DNA of 64,000 bases. Origin: Galeruca laticollis. Its lineage: Eukaryota; Arthropoda; Insecta; Coleoptera; Chrysomelidae. The notes beneath the pieces are model-generated. The model did no database searches. It was not told the DNA's origin and saw nothing but the letters and a program-made list of their open reading frames with translations. Each line of letters starts with the position of its first letter. Within the stretch, counting starts at the first letter, position 1. The DNA lies in the NCBI GenBank assembly GCA_963921935.1, contig OY998177.1, positions 22,529,926 through 22,593,925 of the forward strand. The letters run 5' to 3'. Below, one piece after another: positions 56,907 to 64,000 of the stretch. The translations under genes were made by a program, and so were the position numbers.

Positions 56907-57300
56907 GGTCACCAACAAAAATTTGCTTTTCGATTAAAACTCAGTTTGCGGCATTTAGTTGTAAGTAATATAAATTGTAATATAAATCAAAGCCACTAAC
57001 TGCAATTTCTGTGCATTGGATTAACGGATGAATAATGTATAAATGTGAATAGGAATTGAAACGATCTAACCTTAAATTCTCTATGTAGACAATCTCGTCA
57101 GGTGAATTGTCATTTAGAGTTGACCAAACTAGTTATCACATTTGTTTGTGGAACTAATACTTGCTATTCTTCGGACTACTAGACTTGGTCCGCTGCTTTT
57201 TCTGCGGTTCTTGATTCCGGCGGTTACTTATTGGCTTCACCACGTGGATTGTTTGGATTGAAATACTTAAATTAAGTATTTTACACTAGTTTCGTTGTAT
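56907..57300 (-). repeat. Possible BEL/Pao primer site and 5' LTR remnant
   Basis: Minus strand TTGGTGACC at 56907-56915 lies upstream of the gag, where a BEL primer-binding site is expected. The sequence to its right, up to about 57300, would be the 5' LTR, but no second LTR exists in the window to prove the limits. Confidence 0.35.
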
Positions 57301-57877
57301 CCGGCTCGAAGGGCCATTTTTTATGTATAATAATAGGTGCTGTTTGAATTAGTAGACTGTACACATTGACTAGAATTTGAACATTATATTTGGAGTTGAT
57401 AACATTCGAAAATTGAGTACATCATTTTTCATTTTACACCCGATGTCGAGCTCGTTCTCTTGTCATAAGGAACTCAAGCTAATACTTTTTACAGGGTTGT
57501 CGCTTCTTACCAAAAATAATAGATCCAAGTACCTAATATTAAAATAATTTTAAACAATCATTCTATAGAAAAAGCGTTGAAAATGAATAACATTCGTCAA
57601 CATTTTTTCTTGGTTTCTTTTTATCCGATATTCCTTATTATAATTCAAAGTATGATATCATAGTGCTCTTTAGATAAGACAAATACAATAACAACGACAG
57701 GAGTAATCAAATATACATGTTTAACGGAAATTTCTCGTACTGCGATGCATTGAGGCGATCTTACATTCAGATCCGCATTTGCTAACATGTCGCTCTAGTT
57801 TAGATGTCACTCTATTTTATTGCATGAAAAGCTTTCTTATAAATAAACTCAATGTGCGTAATAAATAATCAATACGT
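57301..57877. other. Spacer, with AATAAA near 57821 on the minus strand
   Basis: No open frame of note. AATAAA on the minus strand (57821-57816) lies about 60 bases after the stop of the ORF at 57878-58312 and could be its poly(A) signal. Confidence 0.4.
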
Positions 57878-58312
57878 TCACGAACACTGTGTCGAATAAA
57901 ATGGACACAAAACCGAAAGTAAAGTATAATTTATACCAGCAGATGTGACTCGATGCAAAAAATAATCTCTGAATATTGTAGAAAGAAAATCGATATGTTG
58001 CCTTGCTGAATTTCGAATTTGAACCGCAAAAAATTTCAAACAATAGATGTAGTCGAGAAAATCTAATAAAAAGTTGATATAAGCATTAATAAAAGATACG
58101 CCCCGTTGCCAAGACAGATTAAAATATTCAAATAGGTAATTGGAGAACGTGTTCATAAAGTAGGTACAATAAATCTTACTGAAATCAGTGTATTCATATG
58201 TTGAATAAATAATTTGGGCTCCGGAGTAGTGTATATATGTTACCAATAAAATACTGAAAATTGTCAATATTGTCCGGTGAATGTCGAAAAATCGTCGCTT
58301 TAGAGCAGACAT
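57878..58312 (-). CDS. Hypothetical 144-aa protein with signal-anchor-like start
   Basis: The frame starts MSALKRRFFDIHRTILTIFS then ILLVTYIHYSGAQIIYSTYE. The basic start followed by a stretch of about 17 hydrophobic residues and Gly-Ala looks like a signal peptide or anchor. The rest is rich in Tyr, Phe, Ile and Asn (YLFEYFNLSWQRGVSFINAY, FLDYIYCLKFFAVQIRNSAR) with four cysteines. No transposon domain is seen. An AATAAA lies about 60 bases after the stop. It could be a small host secreted or membrane protein, a first exon, or a chance frame in AT-rich DNA. I do not recognise it. Confidence 0.42.
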   Translation of the reverse strand: MSALKRRFFDIHRTILTIFSILLVTYIHYSGAQIIYSTYEYTDFSKIYCTYFMNTFSNYLFEYFNLSWQRGVSFINAYINFLLDFLDYIYCLKFFAVQIRNSARQHIDFLSTIFRDYFLHRVTSAGINYTLLSVLCPFYSTQCS

Positions 58313-58839
58313 ATTGTGTATCTATAAAAATGTAAATTTTTGCATATAGAACTATTGTAACTCCATCTGCAATAGTTTTTTTCTTATCGCTTAGTAAATG
58401 TATATTGTATCTTCATTAGTCACATATAGATTAATGAAGAAGTATATTATGTGCTGCATGTGTGGTACGTGTAAACGTTACAGTATTTCTGTCCTATAAA
58501 CAGGAGTTATAGTTCATTGGTAGTGGACATAGAATATTTTTCATGTGAACTGAACACGCCCTCAAAAACACTGTCAGAGACCACAATAATTATTTTCAGG
58601 CGAAACACAGTCACTAATGCAAGAGGATAAGTGACAGAAAATATCTTGCACGAACATGAATATTAAGTTAATGAACTGGAAGATGTCAAAAGAGGCCCAC
58701 GTGATTCTACTCCCGTTAATATCAATAGAACCTATTTTTCAGCCACCTTTAAGCAATCTAATTCAAACGTTATTGTGGTTAAACTGAAATATTCAGGTCC
58801 GACAAACTCTAAAACTCGATCGGTTATGCTGTAAAATAT
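58313..58839. other. Spacer, nothing recognised
   Basis: Region between the hypothetical protein and gypsy element 3. No frame or repeat was identified. Confidence 0.45.
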
Positions 58840-59108
58840 TGTTATGTTTTTCTAATTTATTTGAACAGTAAACGGGTGGTATAAGCTTTAAACACACGGT
58901 AAGGCTACTTACGAATTTATTTGAACTCTAAACCACTTACTAATATTTAGTTTATATACACTTAATTATTCACTTAAATTTGATTTATATGCACACAAAC
59001 TTAATTATCGATTTATATCAACACTTTACTGTTCGCCATTTCAGTGTATTCTTGTTTATTTGTCGAGATTACTTTATCAACTAAACTAAACTTACTCTCC
59101 CTGGTCGG

Positions 59109-59109
59109 A

Positions 59110-59192
<83 letters not shown>
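59109..59192. repeat. (TA)n microsatellite, left of PLE4
   Basis: About 85 bp of TA within the gypsy LTR. Confidence 0.93.
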
Positions 59193-59197
<5 letters not shown>

Positions 59198-59656
59198 CAA
59201 AAGGTGATGATTATCAGGTATGCGGTCAGTATAAGAACTAAAACTCTATATTCCCATTCTCAATATTTTGCCATTGTTTAATAGCTTCATCAGGAGACAC
59301 TACAATAATTAAAATAGAAATTAAATAACAATGAAACACTTACAGATTTTAAGAGTCTATGAAATTCGATGTACACCGTGTCAAGCCAGTCTAGTTGTGG
59401 CTTGACATGGTGTACATCGAATTTTATTGACTCTTAAAATCTGTAAGTGTTTATGTTCGTTCTATTGTTATTTTATTTCTATTCTAATTATTGTAGTGTC
59501 TCCTGATGAAGCTATTAAACAATGGCGAAATATTGAGAATGGGAATATAGAGTTTTAATTCTTATACTGACCGCATACCTGATAATCATCACCTTTTGCT
59601 TAGATTAATAGTACGGTCGATAATTACCACAGAAACATGTGTATTGATTTTCTGAT
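59193..59656. mobile_element. PLE-type fold-back (PLE4) inside (TA)n of a gypsy LTR
   Basis: Two arms of about 200 bp (59193-59395 and 59405-59605) are almost perfect reverse complements, from AAGCAAAAGGTGATGATTAT at the outside to TGTACACCGTGTCAAGCC in the centre. A one-sided tail of about 55 bp (59606-59656, starting AGATTAATAGTACGG) follows on the right. The (TA)n on both sides serves as the duplicated target. There is no gene. The plan equals that of PLE1 and PLE2, with the tail on the other side. Confidence 0.82.
59503..59530 (+). ncRNA. Hammerhead-like motif in PLE4
   Basis: CTGATGA, stem II GCTATT-aaac-AATGGC (six pairs with one G-U), then GAAA. In the left arm (minus strand, about 59293-59265) the same motif has lost the G of GAAA. 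No clear GUC triplet follows, so the cleavage half is doubtful. Confidence 0.45.

Positions 59657-59722
<66 letters not shown>
59657..59722. repeat. (TA)n microsatellite, right of PLE4
   Basis: About 60 bp of TA, the other half of the split tract in the LTR. Confidence 0.93.
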
Positions 59723-59723
<1 letters not shown>

Positions 59724-59898
59724 TGTGGCTTACACAAAAACAATTGAACAGTTGGATCTCGCATTATATAGATAGGACTGGCCACAAAAACAATGTCTAG
59801 ATAAGATAGTCTCAATCGTAAACCATTCTAAGAAATCCCTGCGCATCCGCCATGATTTTAACTTTCATACATGGCATATATAGAGTCGGTTTCAAGGA

Positions 59899-60282
59899 CT
59901 ATCCCAGTTTGCTGTTTCGTAACATTACCCCCTCCTTAAATGGCATTTCCTCTTGGTACCTTTGTGTAGCCGAGACTGGATGTTTGAATCGGCAACTGGC
60001 CCTATTTCTACACTTTCCGATCTTATGGAAATAACAGAGCACCGTCTTTATCGGATACTGATAACGGGGGTTGTAGCTGCAAATCAATATCTGGACACCA
60101 GTATCTTGGAAGATAACCTCTACCATGTTCCTGATGACTCGCCAATCCAACTGGTTACTCGCTATCTTAGGCGTAGTTAGTTTCTTTATGCTGGATTCTA
60201 ACACATGGTCTCGGAGGTTTCGAAATGCTTCCCACTCATCGCGGTAGGTAGATCGATCTTGAAATTCATTTTTAGTTACCAC
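59899..60282 (-). CDS. ORF3 of gypsy element 3 with CCCH zinc finger (127 aa)
   Basis: The frame lies after the integrase, just before the polypurine tract. Residues 1-80 are unremarkable (DRSTYRDEWEAFRNLRDHVL, ASNQLDWRVIRNMVEVIFQD). Near residue 82 it has CYFHKIGKCRNRASCRFKH, a C-x7-C-x5-C-x3-H finger. That spacing is the RNA-binding CCCH class known from tristetraprolin-like proteins and viral M2-type factors. It ends beyond the LTR edge. I read it as an extra element ORF, but it could also be the pol C-terminus in a shifted frame. Element 1 has lost this region, so no second copy is available to confirm it. Confidence 0.55.
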   Translation of the reverse strand: MVTKNEFQDRSTYRDEWEAFRNLRDHVLESSIKKLTTPKIASNQLDWRVIRNMVEVIFQDTGVQILICSYNPRYQYPIKTVLCYFHKIGKCRNRASCRFKHPVSATQRYQEEMPFKEGVMLRNSKLG

Positions 60283-60314
60283 GTAGAAGACGTACCGCGA
60301 ATTATATTTTAGTT

Positions 60315-61317
60315 TCAGTGTCTTGCCAGGGGCTGGAATCTGGTCTTCAAGTTTTCCTCATTACCCGAATTTCTATCGAAAGACGGATGCCAACCCTCGT
60401 GTGTTTTGAGACGGGCGGGGATGTTGTATTTTAGTGAATAATCTTCCGGGAAAGTGAACAAATCTTGTCGTTGTTCTGGAGTGACTCCATACATAGCTTT
60501 CCCGGTACTTCCATACGCGCCCATAAATTCATCGAAGGTAGGATCAGACACATCTCGAATATAGTTTACTCCTTTCTCTAGGTCATAGTCTCCTTCGAAT
60601 GGCGCTATTCGGTTTTTGTGAACTTCTTTTGGTTTTCTGTTGGGGATCTTGCTTATGCGATATATAACATCATTGATCCTTTTTTTGATTAAGTATGGAC
60701 CATCCCAGGATTTTTGTAATTTTGAAGAAAATCCTTTTCTCCTCGTCGGGTTGTGTAAACATACTTTGTCACCTTCTTCAAAACCGCCTTCTGTGGCCTG
60801 CGTGTCGTACCGGCTTTTCGTTCTGTCGCTGGCAACCTGAAGATTTGTTCGAACTAATTCCTGAATATCGTCAAGCCTTCTTCTCAATTGGATCACGTAG
60901 TCTTCTCCTGCTAGATCTTCTCCAGGCCGACAGCCAAATTCCAGGTCACAAGGAAGATTTCACGTCAAAACAAGATTTTCGCAGGTGTTTCACCCGTGGA
61001 CTCATTGACGGCAGATCGATAAGCCAATGCGAATAGGGAAATATACTGATCCCAACCTCTCTGATGGCTGGAAACTACTTTGGACAGGTATTTTCCAATA
61101 GTGCTGTTCATTCTCTCGGCCATTCCATCTGACTGTGGATGTAATGCTATTGTCCTGGTCTTCTTCATTCCGAGCTTCTCGCAAATCTCCTGGAATAGAT
61201 GACTTTCGAAATTTCTTCCCTGGTCGCTGTGGATTTCCAAGGGCACTCCATATCGGCTGATACATTTTTTCACCAATACATCCGCGACGTTTGTGGCCTC
61301 TTCATTCGGGATACCGT
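60315..61317 (-). pseudogene. Integrase of gypsy element 3, C-terminal two thirds
   Basis: Minus strand: CISRYGVPLEIHSDQGRNFE (the second Asp of the DDE set), HPQSDGMAERMNSTIGKYLS (the Glu is in AERMN), YRSAVNESTGETPAKILF, then a stop where Gly is expected (near 60965) and a frameshift. The C-terminal part follows in 60896-60315: IQLRRRLDDIQELVRTNLQV, EGDKVCLHNPTRRKGFSSKL, and the GPY/F module WDGPYLIKKRINDVIYRI. A C-terminal extension of about 100 residues comes after. The zinc-binding start and first catalytic Asp are deleted. It would insert the cDNA into the genome. A dead gene. Confidence 0.88.
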
Positions 61318-61329
61318 AAATTCACTATT

Positions 61330-62058
61330 CACTGCCTTCTCCTTATCGGACCAATTATTCATGCTAGTGGCTGCTTCGAACTGTTTAACATAATTGGTCC
61401 ACGACATTTTTCCATCGAACGTTGGGGCCTTGACTCGGATAAAACTACAAATATCTTCTATCTTAGGGTGTGTTTCTGGCTAGCAAGGTTTTGTTTGCTC
61501 GGTCTTCTTTTCTTCCGCTGGCGTGTCTTGAGTTCTTATATCTGTCATCTTTCTTCCTAACTCCTCGATTTTCTCGTTCATCGTTGACATAGTATTCTCG
61601 ATTTCAGATTTTAGAGACGAAATTTCATTTTCAACGTCAGCGGCAATGTCGTTTTTTATTAGTAAGATATCGGCACATATATCGTTCTTCATAGCAGAAA
61701 TCTTCTCGTCCATATTAGCAGAAATGTCGTTCATATCAGATATATCGTTCATTATAGCAGAAATATGGCGTTTCATATTCGTTGAAATCTTCTCTTCCAA
61801 GGCAGAAATCTGCTCGTCCATATTAACAGAAATATCATTCTATATAGTAGAAATATCGTTCTTCATATCAGAAATTGACGAGATTGAGGTGGAAGCCTCG
61901 TCATTAAATAAAATTGTTTCTGGATCAAAGCCGTGATTTTCCAGTGCCACTTTGAGTCTTTCTACTAATTCACTTTTCTTACCGGACGTTTTCAACTCAC
62001 GATCTTCCAATTCTGCTCTTAGTTCCGCCACTTTGAGGTCACATAGTCTCTTGGCCAT
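61330..62058 (-). pseudogene. Gag with SAP domain, gypsy element 3 (truncated)
   Basis: The ATG at 62058 starts MAKRLCDLKVAELRAELEDR; LKTSGKKSELVERLKVALEN completes a SAP domain (residues about 5-45), then FDPETILFNDEASTSISSIS. A stop near 61840 (in an ATAT insertion) is followed by a coiled-coil region with repeated ISA/MKNDI units (DEQISALEEKISTNMKRHIS, NDISDMNDISANMDEKISAM). Near 61500 the frame stops at PC*, and the gag core continues in another frame (NNWSDKEKAVN) until about 61330, where it joins the integrase by deletion. The SAP domain is conserved between elements 1 and 3, so it is a family trait and not a chance frame. Confidence 0.85.
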
Positions 62059-62083
62059 TTTTACGTGGCAATTTATTTATATT

Positions 62084-62100
62084 ACCCCACACCTGACACC
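62084..62100 (-). other. Primer-binding site of gypsy element 3
   Basis: Minus strand TGGTGTCAGGTGTGGGG, next to the right LTR. It fits the tRNA-Leu 3' end better than element 1 does. Confidence 0.7.
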
Positions 62101-62102
62101 AA

Positions 62103-62481
<379 letters not shown>

Positions 62482-62579
62482 CATAGAGTGAAACCTGAAA
62501 CACCCTGTATACAGAATTATTAATAATAGACTATATATTTCAAGTAATTAAAATTTTTGGAATTTGAATTTTTCTTAAA

Positions 62580-63800
62580 AAATTATCTAAAAAGGAGACA
62601 ACCTGTACTATTTACTATTCAATAGAGAAAACATATAAAGGATCTAACTGTATGATTATAGAGAAGAATTAAAATAAGCTTTATAAGAATATAGGTGACA
62701 TTAAAACAACTTCCATATTTAAAAGAGAGAATTTTAAAACGTTTGTTGCATATGAATGAATTAATAATAACCCATTATTCTTATTGTTAAAGTAAATTAA
62801 TATTGTGATTTGTTTTAAAGAAGTGAATATTAGGGTTTGAAGGAAGTTTCAAATAAGATTGTATAAGTTTTTAAAATATGTGAATGTAGGAAGTAAAATG
62901 AAAAACATTAACTCTATGGAATATGACATTTGTTGAACGATTTGACATTTTGAATAAATAATTTAGAAAACAAGAACTGTCATTTAGTAAATTTATTGAA
63001 ATACAAATTAAGGAAGAAATATATGAGTTATAATCGTTTAAGAGGCTCAAAACAGAATGTCTTGAAATGATGGATGGACAATCCACCATTTGGAATGAAA
63101 TCTTTCAAATGAGAATTTTGATAACCAATTTTGATTGGTGGAATGCTTTTAAGATATATTTATCAGCGACAAGTAGGTTGCTAATAATAATGAAAAAATT
63201 GAATGGGAACAGTTTGTTGATTATACAGTCTATTGACTAGGTACTTCCTTTTTTGGGTAGAAATTTTTAAGAAGCAACATCTTTTGGAGAAAAATTTTGA
63301 AACTTAAAAAAAACAATAATTTGGCATTCTAAATTTGAGAAAGAAATACATTATACTTAAAAGCTAGAGTAATATATTTAAAGCAAGCAGAAGTACACAT
63401 TATAGGAGATTGGTAATTATATTTGAATACTAACCATAAAATTTATAGATGTAATTAAGTAAAATAATGTATGGTGGAACGGTGTCTCCACCATACCTTT
63501 TAGAAAGCTTTGGATCATATGATTTGATTAAAATGTATTGATGTGGACGAAGTATAGCACTGTTTCTGGATATTATGCAAGCTGGACATATGGTATGGTA
63601 TTTTCCAAGAGGTAACCTAAAACAAAATAAGAAACATTTATTGATGTGCATTAATTGAACTATACAGTGAAAAAAGGTATTTAAAACTATTTAATTATAT
63701 AAAAAGAAGTTAGAGTAAACTTACCCATTTAGTGCAAAGAATTGAACTTTGATGTTAAACAGACGCTTATAAGTTTTATCTTCCGCCATTTTCCTATCAT
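62580..63800 (-). repeat. Copy 2 of the two-exon gene-like repeat
   Basis: Diverged reverse complement of 47400-48260. The 3' part (62580-63300) shares AACCAATTTTGATTGGTGGA and ...CAGCGACAAG with the other copy, and the gene part shares both exons. Confidence 0.7.
63430..63789 (-). CDS. Predicted two-exon gene, 83 aa, unknown function (copy 2)
   Basis: Exon 1 (63789-63725, 65 nt) encodes MAEDKTYKRLFNIKVQFFAL. A donor GTAAGT and an acceptor TTTTGTTTTAG bound a 108-bp intron (63724-63617) that keeps the frame. Exon 2 (63616-63430) continues NGLPLGKYHTICPACIISRN, SAILRPHQYILIKSYDPKLS and KRYGGDTVPPYIILLNYIYK to a stop. The same two-exon layout, with both splice sites, exists in the diverged copy at 47.4 kb, which argues for a real transcript. 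A C-P-A-C pair is the only notable motif. The exact ends are inferred from sequence only. I do not recognise the family; it may be a host gene duplicated by a transposon or an element-borne gene. Confidence 0.5.
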
Positions 63801-64000
63801 AGACGTTTACATAACGGATTTCGTATCATAAGATTTGTGTTAAAAGTTGCCTATTTTGATTTATATATAGAAATTGTACTTGATTTGAGTGGATGACTTT
63901 ATTTGAATGAATGATCATAATAGATAATAGGTTTTCATCAATTTATGTCCTGTAAAAGAATAATGTAGTTCCTATAGCATTAAAATAACGTTTTTCTATT
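63801..64000. other. Window edge, nothing recognised
   Basis: No frame or repeat was identified; any promoter of the gene on the minus strand would lie here. Confidence 0.4.

Larger units (their letters stand above)
58840..59926 (-). repeat. Left (3') LTR of gypsy element 3, interrupted
   Basis: Starts TGTTATGTTTTTCTAATTTA, as at 62103. It runs through a (TA)n tract, the PLE4 insertion (59193-59656) and a second (TA)n tract, and ends at ...TTTCGTAACATTAC next to the polypurine tract. The ends TGTTATG and GTAACA form the short inverted repeat expected of LTR termini. Confidence 0.78.

Overview
This looks like a piece of an AT-rich insect nuclear genome, made almost entirely of transposable elements. 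The evidence is eukaryotic and arthropod in style: GT-AG introns, AATAAA signals, long (TA)n microsatellites, three copies of the insect telomere unit (CCTAA), and transposon families typical of beetles, bugs and other insects. I cannot name the species. No rRNA, tRNA, operon or CRISPR array was seen.

Layout, left to right. 0.03-4.8 kb: a decayed Ty3/gypsy element on the minus strand, with two LTRs, a SAP-domain gag, protease, RT/RNase H and a stub of integrase. 5.3-8.1 kb: a Penelope-like element (PLE) with RT and GIY-YIG domains, an inverted partial copy at its left and a 13-bp target duplication. 9.4-12.7 kb: a PLE scrap, then a hAT transposase relic (KIAA1586-like). 13.5-15.4 kb: a piggyBac transposase relic with one small intron. 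16.3-17.0 kb: another PLE scrap. 17.3-19.7 kb: a non-LTR retroelement with a C2H2 finger, an RT and an RLE-like nuclease. 19.7-22.2 kb: an intronless, broken copy of a ubiquitin-specific protease gene, joined head-to-tail to that retroelement. 24.6-30.8 kb: a hAT element with clear TIRs and an 8-bp target duplication, split by a second PLE (27.2-30.5 kb) that has its own 12-bp duplication. 31.4-35.0 kb: a mariner scrap and a second, badly decayed piggyBac. 35.0-37.5 kb: a large fold-back (palindromic) repeat, with a third PLE fold-back inserted in one arm. 37.9-40.2 kb: a decayed gypsy. 42.9-45.2 kb: a Tc1/mariner-like element with 439-bp TIRs inside a (TA)n tract. 45.2-46.8 kb: a third PLE family. 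47.4-48.3 kb: one copy of a two-exon gene-like repeat. 48.4-48.8 kb: a GIY-YIG scrap. 51.6-53.3 kb: a LINE RT relic split by a transposon whose ends are built of short palindromes. 53.9 kb: a possible host first exon. 55.4-56.9 kb: a BEL/Pao gag. 57.9-58.3 kb: an unknown 144-aa ORF. 58.8-62.5 kb: a third gypsy element with an internal deletion, a CCCH-finger ORF and a PLE fold-back in one LTR. 62.6-63.8 kb: the second copy of the two-exon gene-like repeat.

Almost every transposon gene carries stops, frameshifts or lost catalytic residues, so the window reads as a graveyard of nested insertions. The most coherent story is the PLEs. At least four insertions share one plan: inverted terminal copies, an extra tail of about 40-60 bp at one end only, a target duplication (10, 12 and 13 bp, or embedding in (TA)n), and hammerhead-ribozyme-like motifs in the terminal repeats. 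The best candidates for real host coding sequence are the small genes at 63.4-63.8 kb and 57.9-58.3 kb and the exon at 53.9 kb; none was recognised.
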